Positions 18,155-26,119 of a stretch of DNA of 64,000 nucleotides are shown piece by piece (within the stretch, counting starts at the first letter, position 1; the number at the start of each line of letters is the position of its first letter). This stretch comes from Mycolicibacterium sp. P1-18 (GTDB taxonomy: Bacteria > Actinomycetota > Actinomycetes > Mycobacteriales > Mycobacteriaceae), in the NCBI RefSeq assembly GCF_008329535.1, contig NZ_NPKR01000001.1, positions 124,001-188,000 of the forward strand, written 5' to 3'. A program made the position numbers and the translations under genes. The notes under the pieces were generated by a model. It was not told the origin of the DNA, did no database searches, and worked only from the letters and a program-made list of their open reading frames with translations.

Positions 18155-18183
18155 AAAATCTGACCGAATTTGCGAGGCAATGA

Positions 18184-18987
18184 GTGACAAACGTCGACGA
18201 GGCCCAGGTGACTGACTCCAAAGAGCTAGACCTCCGCAGCCCGCGCGAGTCCGTCTTGATCGGCGGACTCCCGTTCGAGGTGACCGATCTCGACACCGCC
18301 GTTCGCGACGTCGTCTCCATAGCCGCGCAGTCGTCCGGCCAGAGCCTGGTCGTGCGACTGTCCAATGCCTACTGCGTCGCGCTGGCCAGCCAGGACCAGG
18401 AGTACCGGGAGCTGTTCGACGGACCCGGCCTCACCCTGCCCGACGGCGCACCCGTGGCCTGGGCCATGCGCAACCGCGCCCGCAGCCCGCAGAAGGCCGG
18501 TCGGGTGCGCGGTCCCTCGTTCTTCGTCGACGTCCTCGACCAGGGCCGCGACAGCGACCTCCGCCACTTCATGCTCGGCGCCACCGACGAGACGCTCACC
18601 AAGCTCGTCGACGAGACCACGACCCGCTACCCGGGCGTGAACATCGTCGACGCCTACGCGCCGCCGTTCGGCCCCGTCGAGGAGGCTCTGGACGAGGAGT
18701 GCATCGAACGCATCGCCAGGGCCAACCCCGACATCGTCTGGATCGGCATGGGCACCCCGAAGCAGGACTTCGCCGCCGCCGCGCTCGCCGAGCGCCTGCC
18801 CGGCGTCTTCATCGGCGTCGGCGCCGCCTTCGACTTCGTGGCCGGCTCGGTGCGCGAGGCCCCCAAGTGGGTGCAGAACTCCGGCTTCGAATGGGCCTAC
18901 CGGCTGATGTCGGAGCCCAAGCGGCTGTGGCGCCGCTACCTGTTCGGCAACGCCCGATTCCTCCTGGCGGTCCTACGTGGCCGCTGA
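18184..18987 (+). CDS. WecG/TagA/CpsF family glycosyltransferase (GT26)
   Basis: 267 aa from GTG at 18184. GT26 signatures: RLSNAYCVALASQD, GLTLPDGAPVAWAMRNR, RVRGPSFFVDVL, VWIGMGTPKQDFAAA and FDFVAGSVREAPKWVQNSGFEWAYRLMSEPKRLWRRYL. These enzymes add a hexosamine or uronic acid from a UDP-sugar to undecaprenyl-PP-GlcNAc on the inner membrane face. In mycobacteria the lipid acceptor would be decaprenyl-PP-GlcNAc, the same intermediate used to begin arabinogalactan; that link is inference. First gene of a five-gene plus-strand operon, overlapping the next by 11 nt. Confidence 0.88.
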   Translation: MTNVDEAQVTDSKELDLRSPRESVLIGGLPFEVTDLDTAVRDVVSIAAQSSGQSLVVRLSNAYCVALASQDQEYRELFDGPGLTLPDGAPVAWAMRNRARSPQKAGRVRGPSFFVDVLDQGRDSDLRHFMLGATDETLTKLVDETTTRYPGVNIVDAYAPPFGPVEEALDEECIERIARANPDIVWIGMGTPKQDFAAAALAERLPGVFIGVGAAFDFVAGSVREAPKWVQNSGFEWAYRLMSEPKRLWRRYLFGNARFLLAVLRGR

Positions 18988-19909
18988 CGGCACCGGCACG
19001 CGACCCGTCGTCAGCGTGGTCCTCCCGGCCTTCGACGCCGAGACGACGATCGCCGCCGCCGTACGCAGCGTGCTGGCCGACGACTCGGTGCCGCTGGAAC
19101 TGATCGTGGTCGACGACGGCAGCACCGACGGCACCCTGGCGGCCCTCGGCGCCTTCGCCGACGACGCCCGCGTCACGGTCGTCTCGCGACCCAACCGCGG
19201 CCTGTCCGCGTCGCTGAACGAGGCCATCGCCGCGTCGTCGGCGCCGTACGTCGCCCGGATGGACGCCGACGACGTGTCCGTACCCGGTCGTCTTCGCACG
19301 CAACTCGAGTACCTCGAGGGCCACCCGGACGTCGTGCTGGTCGGCGGCCAGATCCGGCGGGTCGTCGGCGGTGTCGCCGAGTCCGCGTCGACCTTCCCCC
19401 TGGACCACGACGGCATCGTCGGCGCCCTGCTCCGCGGTCAACACGCGATGTGCCACCCGTCGGTGATGATGCGTCGATCGGCGCTCGACGCCGTCGGCGG
19501 CTACTGGGACCACGGCGTCGCCGAGGACTGGGACCTCTTCCTGCGTCTCTCCGAGACGGGCCGGCTCGCCAACGTCACCGACCACGTCCTGGACTACGCG
19601 TTCCACGGGGGCGGCATCAACGCCTCGAGCATGCGGCGGGTGCGCACCAACATCGGTCTGGCGGTGAGCAATCACCACCGCCGCGCCAAGGGGCTTCCCC
19701 AGTTCGACCCGAGCGGCTACGCCGATCAGCTCGACGTGTCGGAGAAGTTCAAGATCCGCGCCGAGAGCGTCAGCCTGGGCCTCTACCGCCGGTCGATGCT
19801 GACCGAACAGTCCCACCGTGCCGCCAAGACGGTGCTGCTGGCCGGCGCCGCACTCAGCTGGCCGCCGTTCGCCGTCCGCCGGATCCTGCAGACGGTGCGG
19901 GCGACGTGA
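18977..19909 (+). CDS. Family-2 glycosyltransferase
   Basis: 310 aa from GTG at 18977, inside the end of the WecG-like gene. GT-A fold: VVSVVLPAFDAETTIAAAVRSVLA, LIVVDDGSTDGT and the metal-binding YVARMDADDVSVPGRL (DxD). HPSVMMRRSALDAVGGYWDHGVAEDWDLFLRL is the acceptor-side region with the ED catalytic base motif. Adds a sugar to the growing lipid-linked repeat unit; donor unknown. Its stop overlaps the flippase start (GTGA). Confidence 0.88.
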   Translation: MAADGTGTRPVVSVVLPAFDAETTIAAAVRSVLADDSVPLELIVVDDGSTDGTLAALGAFADDARVTVVSRPNRGLSASLNEAIAASSAPYVARMDADDVSVPGRLRTQLEYLEGHPDVVLVGGQIRRVVGGVAESASTFPLDHDGIVGALLRGQHAMCHPSVMMRRSALDAVGGYWDHGVAEDWDLFLRLSETGRLANVTDHVLDYAFHGGGINASSMRRVRTNIGLAVSNHHRRAKGLPQFDPSGYADQLDVSEKFKIRAESVSLGLYRRSMLTEQSHRAAKTVLLAGAALSWPPFAVRRILQTVRAT

Positions 19910-21159
19910 ACGCGCAATTCGCCTCGATCCTGTCGGCACGGATCCTCGCCAACGTGTTGCAGGCCGTCAACGTCATCGTGCTCGCCAGGGCCGTCTCCCC
20001 GTCGGAGATCGGCATGACCTCGGCCATCATCGGCTTCTGCATGGTGCTGTTCACGGTCACCGACTTCGGACTGTCCACACTGATCTCGAAGTCCTATGCG
20101 CGCGAAGACCACGTCATGGTCTCCTCGGCGCTGCGCTACACCACCATCACCACGTGGGCGTTCGGCATCCTCGCGCTGGCGATCGGCGTCGGCCTCTCGG
20201 CCCAGCACGTCATCCCGCTGAGCCTGACGGCGCTCATCCTCTCGGTGGCGATCGACCGGTGCGTCGAATACCGGCTCAGCGTGCCGATTGCCGCGGACTC
20301 CAAGCTCATTCCCTCGTCCTCGATCCTGCTGCGCCGCGGCGTCCAATTCCTGGTCTTCGTCGGGCTCGTGCTCGGCGACGTCTCCGCGCTGTGGGCCTAC
20401 GCGCTCGCCCAGCTGATCGGAGCGTTCGCGGGCTACCTGCAGAGCACCTACTTCCTGCGGAGTCGCGTGGTGGCGGTGGGCTCCCGGCTGCCGTGGAAGA
20501 CGGTGTTCCGCAACTCCTTTGCGTTCTTCATCAACAACGTCACGGCCCAGATCTCGACGCTGGACACGTTCCTGGTCTCCGCCTTCGCCGGTGCCCACAG
20601 TGCGGGTCTGTACGCGGCCGCCTCCCGGGTGACCAGTCCGCTGATCCTCATTCCCGGCACCCTGGCGTCGACCGTCCTGCCGCCCGCCGCCCGCGCGACC
20701 CCCGGCCAGGCCAGGAAGGCCGGGCTCCGCATCGCCGTCCTGCTGCCGGCCGTGCTGCTCGTGGTGGCGCCGGTCGGCTACTTCGTCGCCGAACCCCTGT
20801 GCGTGCTGCTCTACGGCGAGGAGTACCGCGCCGCGGGCAGAGCACTCTCGGTGCTGGTCCTCGGAATCCCGTTCGCCGTGCTCGCCGCGGCGCTGAGCGC
20901 GGTGCTGCAGGCCCAGGGCCACGAGCGATTCGTCGCCAAGGTCGGCATCGGATTCGCCTTCGCGTTCATCTCCGCGATCGCCGTCGGCGGTCACGTCCAC
21001 GGCGCCATCGGCGCCGCCGTCGGCGGGTGCCTGGCCACGGCCGCCAACTGTGTTCCGTTGGTCTACAAGGTGTTGCAGCTACGCGACGACGCCAGCTCAC
21101 ACGTTCCGCCCGTCGGGGTCTCGAATCTCGCAGCGACGCCCGCGGCAGCGGACGGATAG
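19906..21159 (+). CDS. Wzx-type oligosaccharide flippase (MOP superfamily)
   Basis: 417 aa from GTG at 19906. The N-terminus SILSARILANVLQAVNVIVLARAVSPSEIGMTSAIIGFCMVLFTVTDFGLSTLISK is typical of polysaccharide transporters of the PST/MOP family; about 12 hydrophobic helices continue to GAIGAAVGGCLATAANCVPL. Transfers the lipid-linked repeat across the membrane to the polymerase. Overlaps the GT2 gene by 4 nt. The C-terminal 30 residues (DDASSHVPPVGVSNLAATPAAADG) are a soluble tail. Confidence 0.87.
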   Translation: MNAQFASILSARILANVLQAVNVIVLARAVSPSEIGMTSAIIGFCMVLFTVTDFGLSTLISKSYAREDHVMVSSALRYTTITTWAFGILALAIGVGLSAQHVIPLSLTALILSVAIDRCVEYRLSVPIAADSKLIPSSSILLRRGVQFLVFVGLVLGDVSALWAYALAQLIGAFAGYLQSTYFLRSRVVAVGSRLPWKTVFRNSFAFFINNVTAQISTLDTFLVSAFAGAHSAGLYAAASRVTSPLILIPGTLASTVLPPAARATPGQARKAGLRIAVLLPAVLLVVAPVGYFVAEPLCVLLYGEEYRAAGRALSVLVLGIPFAVLAAALSAVLQAQGHERFVAKVGIGFAFAFISAIAVGGHVHGAIGAAVGGCLATAANCVPLVYKVLQLRDDASSHVPPVGVSNLAATPAAADG

Positions 21160-21169
21160 GAGTCTTCAC

Positions 21170-22549
21170 ATGTCATCGAATCGAGTCGCCAACCGGGAAC
21201 TCGCGCCACCCGCGGTGGACGACGTGCCCCGCCAGGCGGGCATCGTCGAGTTCGTGCGACTGATCGGCCGCCGCTGGCCGCTCATCGTCGTCGCGGTGCT
21301 CGTCGGCATCGTCGGCGCCGGAGCGGTGTCGGCACTGAGCCCGCCGTCGTATCACAGTTCGACGCGCGTGCTGGTCGGCACGTGCGCCGAGGGGTCGATC
21401 GAACAGGCCTACCAGTGCGGCATGTTCACCAAGGACCGCGCCCAGTCGTATGCCGCCCTGGTGACGAGTGACGTTCTGGCGCAACGCGTCGTCGACGACC
21501 TGCATCTGGACGCGGCGGCCAACGACGTGGCCAGCAAGATCACCGCCATTGCCGAGCCCGAGACCGCGCTCATCGAAATCACGGTCACCGACAGCGATCC
21601 GGACGAGGCCCGCCGGATGGCCGACTCGGCCGGACGCCAGTTCGTCCAGATGGTCGGCGAGGTCGAGCTGCGCAACACCGGCCAGCAGAACAACCCCTTC
21701 ACCAACCTGACCATCGTCGAAGCCGCCAAGGTCGCGGCGAAGACCGGGTCGAGCACCATGACCAACCTGCTCTTCGGCGCCCTGGCAGGCCTTCTCGTCG
21801 GCCTCGTCACCGCGCTGGTCCGGGATCGGTTGGACGCCAAGGTGACCTCCTCCGACGCGGTCGAGTCCACCGGAGTGCCCGTCCTCTCCGAACCGCCCCA
21901 CGACGCGTCGGTCACGTGGGCGGACGGCGACCAGCGGGTCGAGGAATTCCGCCGCCTCCGCATGACGATCGCCGACAGCGGACGCGTGGTCACCGTCGTC
22001 GGAGCACGCACACCCGAGGCCGCCTTCGCGACCGCCGTCGACCTCGGCCGGGCGTCCAGCGAGGCGGGCGCCCGCGTGGTGCTGGTCAACTCGGACATGC
22101 GCGTGGGCAAGGGATTCGACGCCAACACCGTCGCCGGGGAGGGCCTCGCCGACCTGCTGCGCCAGCCGGACATGACCGTCGCCGTCGCCGAACGCCTGCC
22201 CACGTGGAACGCACCGGCCATCCACATCCTCGGTGCCGGCCGGGTACCCGCCGACACCACGGCCACGGCCCTCCTGTCGACCGGCAACCTGCCCAAGGTC
22301 CTGGAGTCGTTGCGCCAGGAGTTCGACGTCGTGGTGGTCTACGCGGCTCCCGTCCAGGACGCGGCCGACGCAGCCATCGTCGGCGCCGCCACCGACGGGG
22401 TGATCCTGGTCGTCGAGTCCGGTCAGACGAAGATCGACGACGTGGCCGAATCCGTGGCCACGCTGGTGGCGGCGGGGGCCACCACATTGGGGGCGGTGCT
22501 GACCACGTCCCGCAGAGCGGCCAGGTCATGGCGACGCTCCACGCGATAG
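21170..22549 (+). CDS. Wzz/YveK-type chain-length protein with a degenerate BY-kinase domain
   Basis: 459 aa from ATG at 21170, preceded by AGGAG. The N-terminal Wzz domain lies between helices at about 36-56 and 198-217, with Cys 72 and Cys 83 in the outer loop (possible disulfide). The cytoplasmic C-terminus resembles a bacterial tyrosine kinase: EEFRRLRMTIADS matches the helix before the nucleotide site. The Walker A loop is lost (VVGARTPEAAF at about 277-287 instead of GxxxxGKS/T). The A' motif is VLVNSDMR and the Walker B position reads VVVVYAAP without its Asp. There is no C-terminal Tyr cluster. It probably sets chain length by scaffolding, without ATP. Confidence 0.83.
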   Translation: MSSNRVANRELAPPAVDDVPRQAGIVEFVRLIGRRWPLIVVAVLVGIVGAGAVSALSPPSYHSSTRVLVGTCAEGSIEQAYQCGMFTKDRAQSYAALVTSDVLAQRVVDDLHLDAAANDVASKITAIAEPETALIEITVTDSDPDEARRMADSAGRQFVQMVGEVELRNTGQQNNPFTNLTIVEAAKVAAKTGSSTMTNLLFGALAGLLVGLVTALVRDRLDAKVTSSDAVESTGVPVLSEPPHDASVTWADGDQRVEEFRRLRMTIADSGRVVTVVGARTPEAAFATAVDLGRASSEAGARVVLVNSDMRVGKGFDANTVAGEGLADLLRQPDMTVAVAERLPTWNAPAIHILGAGRVPADTTATALLSTGNLPKVLESLRQEFDVVVVYAAPVQDAADAAIVGAATDGVILVVESGQTKIDDVAESVATLVAAGATTLGAVLTTSRRAARSWRRSTR

Positions 22550-22578
22550 CGACTGGCTCGACCACACGGGGGGAACAC

Positions 22579-23535
22579 ATGTCGACCGAGCCCACGACTG
22601 CCATCGGGCCCACATCCGCACCATCGGTTCCTACTGTCTCGCTGTGCATTCCGGCCTATCAGGCCGAGAAGCACCTGCGCGAGACCCTGGACGCCGCCTT
22701 CGCCCAGACCTGCGAGGACATGGAGATCCTCGTCCTGGACAACAACACCACCGACGGCACGCGGCAGATCCTCGACGAGGCGGTGCAGGAGAGGCGGGAT
22801 CCCCGGCTGCGCGTCGTGCGCAACGACGCCACCCTGTCGATGCCGGACAACTGGAACCGGGTCGTCGAATTGTGCCGCGCGCCACTGATCAAACTCCTGT
22901 GCGCCGACGACCTGATCGACAAGACGTGCGTGCAGGATCAGGCCGACGTCCTGGTCAACAACCCCGACGTGGCGCTGGTGGCCTGCAAGGTCGACCTGCT
23001 CGACGACGCGGGCCAACCCCTGCGCCGCTCGACCGGTCTGCGCCGGCTGACGGGCCGCCACGACGGACGGACCGTCGTCCGGCAGGTCGTCCGCAGCGGC
23101 GGCAACCCGATCGGGCCGTCGGCCGCGGTCACGTTCCGGCGCCAGGACTTCGTCGATGTCGGCGGCTTCAAGGGCGACCTGCTCTACCCGATGGAACTCG
23201 AACTGTGGACCCGCCTGCTGCGCCAGGGCGACTTCGTGGGCCAGCCCGACGCCATGGCGGCCTTCCGCGTCTCGGCGGACGGCGCCACCGCCTTCACCTC
23301 GGTGCGCGCCCAATTCGGCCAGCAGGTCGAGCTGACGCGGCGGATCGCCCGGGACGCGGCCTGGCGGATGGGCAGCCTGGACCGGTCGATCGGCTGGCTG
23401 GGCGCGGTCACCATGCAGGCCCGCCGCAGCCTGCTCTTCAGTCGCTCCGCGTGGCGATATGGTCGTCGGTCCGCCAGCGACCAGCCAACCGCGGAAAGCG
23501 GCGCGACACCTCGGCCAACAGGTCCGGCAGCGTAA
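22579..23535 (+). CDS. Family-2 glycosyltransferase
   Basis: 318 aa from ATG at 22579 with GGGGGGAA upstream. GT-A motifs: TVSLCIPAYQAEKHLRETLDAAFAQTCEDMEILVLDNNTTDGT, LIKLLCADDLIDKTCV (DD metal motif) and GGFKGDLLYPMELELWTRLL (acceptor region). Last plus-strand gene of the operon that begins with the WecG-like transferase; the gap to the chain-length gene is 29 nt. Its last 98 nt overlap the convergent methyltransferase gene; the overlapping C-terminal residues (from about YGRRSASDQ) are low-complexity and lie beyond the catalytic fold. Confidence 0.86.
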   Translation: MSTEPTTAIGPTSAPSVPTVSLCIPAYQAEKHLRETLDAAFAQTCEDMEILVLDNNTTDGTRQILDEAVQERRDPRLRVVRNDATLSMPDNWNRVVELCRAPLIKLLCADDLIDKTCVQDQADVLVNNPDVALVACKVDLLDDAGQPLRRSTGLRRLTGRHDGRTVVRQVVRSGGNPIGPSAAVTFRRQDFVDVGGFKGDLLYPMELELWTRLLRQGDFVGQPDAMAAFRVSADGATAFTSVRAQFGQQVELTRRIARDAAWRMGSLDRSIGWLGAVTMQARRSLLFSRSAWRYGRRSASDQPTAESGATPRPTGPAA

Positions 23536-24538
23536 GCAAGACGACGTCGGGATCGGCCGCCACCAGCTCCTCCGGGGAGATGATCGGCACGTCGGTGCCG
23601 GGCATCCGGCGGCCCTGCTTGGCCGTCGACGCGTCCGCGACGCCCGCGATCAGCGTGCGATTCAGCCCGGCCATCGCAAAGGCCGCGACCGCCCGCGACG
23701 CCGCCCCGTAGCCGTACACCCGTGTGCCAGAGTCCCGTTGGGCGACCAGCCACGAGCGCAGTGCCGCCACGTACCCGTCGGCGGACGCCTGCAGCGCGCC
23801 GACCACCTCGGGATCCGTGACCGCCGCATCCGCGGCCAGCGTCGCGGCGACGATCGGATCGGGTCGTGCCGCGCGCTCGTCGTCGGCGTGCACGGCGGCC
23901 ACCAACACCGTTCCGCCATACAGCTCGAAGTCCCACGCGGTGACCACGCGCATCCCGGCCCCGGCCAGCAGTTGCGTCAGCGCGGGCAGCGAATAGTAGG
24001 CGAAGTGCCCGTGGCGCAGCGCGTTCCACTGCCCCTGACGCACGATGGCCGACAGCGAATGATACTGCAGCAGAAGCACTCCCCCGGGTGCCGTCGCCGC
24101 GGCCCGCGAGGCGAAGGCCGCCCGCTGATCGGGCTCGTGCATGATGCCGAAGCAGTCGAGGACGACGTCGGCTGCGGCGTCGGTCGGTGCGAAACCCCGC
24201 TCGTCGAGCAGCGGCAGCCAGGTTCCTCCGTGCGGGCTGCCGAACTCGCGCACCGTCGTGCCGCGGAGCCACCCCGCCCGCCCGACCCGGTCCACGGCGT
24301 CGCGGGCCTGGTCGCGCAGCGCCTGCGGTTCCACGCCCCGCGGCTCCGAGGTGACCGTGTCGTCGTCCGTGAGCTGGGCCAGCCCGCAGTGGGCGCAGAG
24401 GTCCATCGCCAGGGGGTGCGTGCCCTCGTCCTCGTCGACCGGCGACTCGGCGGGCGGGAAGTAGTCGGCGGCGGGCACGGCGCCGACGTCGAGCACCCGC
24501 CGAAGGTCGTCGTGTCCACACGCCCGGCAGGCGTTCAT
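23438..24538 (-). CDS. C-methyltransferase-like protein with zinc-binding N-terminus
   Basis: 366 aa from ATG at 24538. Four-Cys zinc site as in sugar C-methyltransferases (CRAC at 4-7, CAHC at 48-51), a central methyltransferase region, and a C-terminal Rossmann-like half (TRVYGYGAASRAVAAFAMAG). The SAM loop is VREFGSPHGGTWLPLL at about 96-111, a variant of the usual E-x-x-x-N-D-G loop with Asn-Asp replaced. HGHFAYYSLPALTQLLAGAGMRVV and LYGGTVLVAAV correspond to the substrate segment. It may methylate C-3 of an NDP-4-keto-sugar or have changed function. Divergent from the epimerase with 14 nt between start codons. Confidence 0.75.
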   Translation of the reverse strand: MNACRACGHDDLRRVLDVGAVPAADYFPPAESPVDEDEGTHPLAMDLCAHCGLAQLTDDDTVTSEPRGVEPQALRDQARDAVDRVGRAGWLRGTTVREFGSPHGGTWLPLLDERGFAPTDAAADVVLDCFGIMHEPDQRAAFASRAAATAPGGVLLLQYHSLSAIVRQGQWNALRHGHFAYYSLPALTQLLAGAGMRVVTAWDFELYGGTVLVAAVHADDERAARPDPIVAATLAADAAVTDPEVVGALQASADGYVAALRSWLVAQRDSGTRVYGYGAASRAVAAFAMAGLNRTLIAGVADASTAKQGRRMPGTDVPIISPEELVAADPDVVLLTLPDLLAEVSRRFPRLAGRWRTDDHIATRSD

Positions 24539-24552
24539 GGCAGCATGGCCGC

Positions 24553-25107
24553 GTGCGCATCGAGGAGTCCACCCTGGCCGGCGTCGTGACCTTGGTGCCA
24601 ACGCCCTTTCGCGACGAGCGCGGGCTGTTCACGCGGACGTTCGACGCGGAGATCTTCGACGCGTGGGCGGGCGTATCCGGCACGGCGGCGGGCTTCCTGC
24701 AGGACTCGCAGTCGCGCTCCGCCAAGGGCGTCGTTCGCGGCATGCACGGCAGAGGCGGCCGCGGTGAGGCCAAGCTGGTGCGGTGCGCGCACGGCGCGGT
24801 GCACGACGTGCTGGTGGACGCGCGGCCGGCGTCGCCGACGTTCGGCATGCAGGAGGCCTTCCTCCTGGACGACGACGACTTCCGCCACCTGTACGTGCCG
24901 CCCGGCCTGTTGCACGGATTTCAGGCGCTCACCGACGTGGCGGACGTCTGCTACCGGATCGACCGGCCGCACGATCCGACCGAGGACCTCGGCGTCGCCT
25001 ACGACGACCCCGACCTCGCGATCGAGTGGCCACTGCCCGTCGGCGTCGTGTCGGCGCGCGACCGGGCGGCGGGTAGCTGGGCTCACCTGGTCACGCAATT
25101 GCGCTGA
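24553..25107 (+). CDS. dTDP-4-dehydrorhamnose 3,5-epimerase family protein (RmlC-like)
   Basis: 184 aa from GTG at 24553. Cupin motifs: TFDAEIFDAWAG near the N-terminus, KGVVRGMHGRGGRGEAKLVRC with the catalytic His at 65, YVPPGLLHGFQALTDVADVCYRI with His 121 and the catalytic-type Tyr 134, and DPDLAIEWPL at the end. Epimerises NDP-4-keto-6-deoxyhexoses at C-3 and/or C-5. RGMHGRGG replaces the common RGLHYQ, so a substrate other than dTDP-rhamnose precursor is likely. It is the only plus-strand gene in the nucleotide-sugar segment; its end overlaps the SDR gene by 17 nt. Confidence 0.84.
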   Translation: MRIEESTLAGVVTLVPTPFRDERGLFTRTFDAEIFDAWAGVSGTAAGFLQDSQSRSAKGVVRGMHGRGGRGEAKLVRCAHGAVHDVLVDARPASPTFGMQEAFLLDDDDFRHLYVPPGLLHGFQALTDVADVCYRIDRPHDPTEDLGVAYDDPDLAIEWPLPVGVVSARDRAAGSWAHLVTQLR

Positions 25108-26119
25108 CCCGACGCATCGTCTCGTCGAGGACACCCTGGGCGGTCAGCCATTCCAACCGCCTCAGGCGCGTGAACGACTCGTCGAAGGCGGTCTGCGTCA
25201 GGCCGTTCGCGAGATAGGCCTCGTAGAGTTCGGCGGCGCCGTCGGCGACCGACCAGGTCGCCTCGAAGTCGAGTTCGGCGCGCGCCCGGCTGAAGTCCAC
25301 CCGGTAGGAGCGTGGGTCCGAGCCCGATTCGCCGGTGATCAGCAGCGTCGACCCGGGCACGGTGTCCACCACGGCCTGGGCGATCTCGGCGACGGTGACG
25401 TTGTTGGCCTCGGTGCCCACGTTGTACGCACGGCAGCTGACGACGTCGGCCGGCGCGGTCAAGCACGTCTCGAAGGCCCGCGCGATGTCCTGGGCGTGCA
25501 CCAGCGGACGCCACGGCGTGCCGTCGGACATCACCCGCACCACACCCGTGAGCACGGCGTGCCCGACGAGATTGTTCAACACGATGTCGGCACGCAAGCG
25601 GGGCGAGAAGCCGAAAGCCGTGGCATTGCGCAGGAACACCGGCACGAAGTCGGCGTCGGCCAGCGCGGCGACGTCGGCCTCGACGCGCACCTTGCTGATC
25701 GCATACGGCGTGATGGGATGCAGTTCGGCGTCCTCGGCCACCAGTTCGGTGCCGGCCGCGCCGTACACCGAGCAGGTCGACGCGTAGAGGAACCGTCCGA
25801 CGCCGGCCTCCTTCGCCAGCCGCGCGAGGCGCACCGACGCGTGGTGGTTGACGTCGTAGGTGATGTCGGGCGCCAACGCACCCAGCGGGTCGTTGGACAG
25901 CGCGGCCAGGTGGACCACGGCGTCGAAGCCGCGTAACTGGTCAACGGTGACGTCACGCAGATCGAGGGCGAGACAGGGCGGTTCGGCGGGCGCGGCCCCC
26001 AGAATGCAGTCGGCGAAGTAACCGTTGTCCAAGCCCACCACGTCGTGGCCGGCGGCGTGCAGCAGCGGCACCATGACCGTGCCGAGATAACCCTGGTGAC
26101 CGGTGACCAATACCTTCAT
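25091..26119 (-). CDS. NAD-dependent nucleotide-sugar epimerase/dehydratase (extended SDR)
   Basis: 342 aa from ATG at 26119. VLVTGHQGYLGTVMVPLL (NAD site), VVHLAALSNDP, YASTCSVYGAAG and the catalytic Tyr 139/Lys 143 in PYAISKVRVE are all intact. The mid-section LRNATAFGFSPRLRADIVLNNLVGHAV and WRPLVHAQDIARAFETCL fit sugar-nucleotide SDRs acting with cytidylyltransferase/C-methyltransferase partners. It may be the 4,6-dehydratase of the pathway or a 4-ketoreductase; sequence alone does not settle it. Last gene of a four-gene minus-strand operon in which every junction is a 4-nt overlap. Confidence 0.82.
   Translation of the reverse strand: MKVLVTGHQGYLGTVMVPLLHAAGHDVVGLDNGYFADCILGAAPAEPPCLALDLRDVTVDQLRGFDAVVHLAALSNDPLGALAPDITYDVNHHASVRLARLAKEAGVGRFLYASTCSVYGAAGTELVAEDAELHPITPYAISKVRVEADVAALADADFVPVFLRNATAFGFSPRLRADIVLNNLVGHAVLTGVVRVMSDGTPWRPLVHAQDIARAFETCLTAPADVVSCRAYNVGTEANNVTVAEIAQAVVDTVPGSTLLITGESGSDPRSYRVDFSRARAELDFEATWSVADGAAELYEAYLANGLTQTAFDESFTRLRRLEWLTAQGVLDETMRRVSAIA

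Larger units (their letters stand above)
17747..18183. other. AT-rich 437-nt non-coding regulatory region of the polysaccharide locus
   Basis: The longest gene-free stretch in the window, and visibly richer in A and T than its surroundings from about 17900 onward. It carries two inverted repeats, a sigma-70-like promoter candidate, a possible 10-codon leader frame and a GC hairpin (listed separately). It separates the beta-helix gene from the WecG-flippase-chain-length operon on the same strand. The first 130 nt look featureless. Confidence 0.7.
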
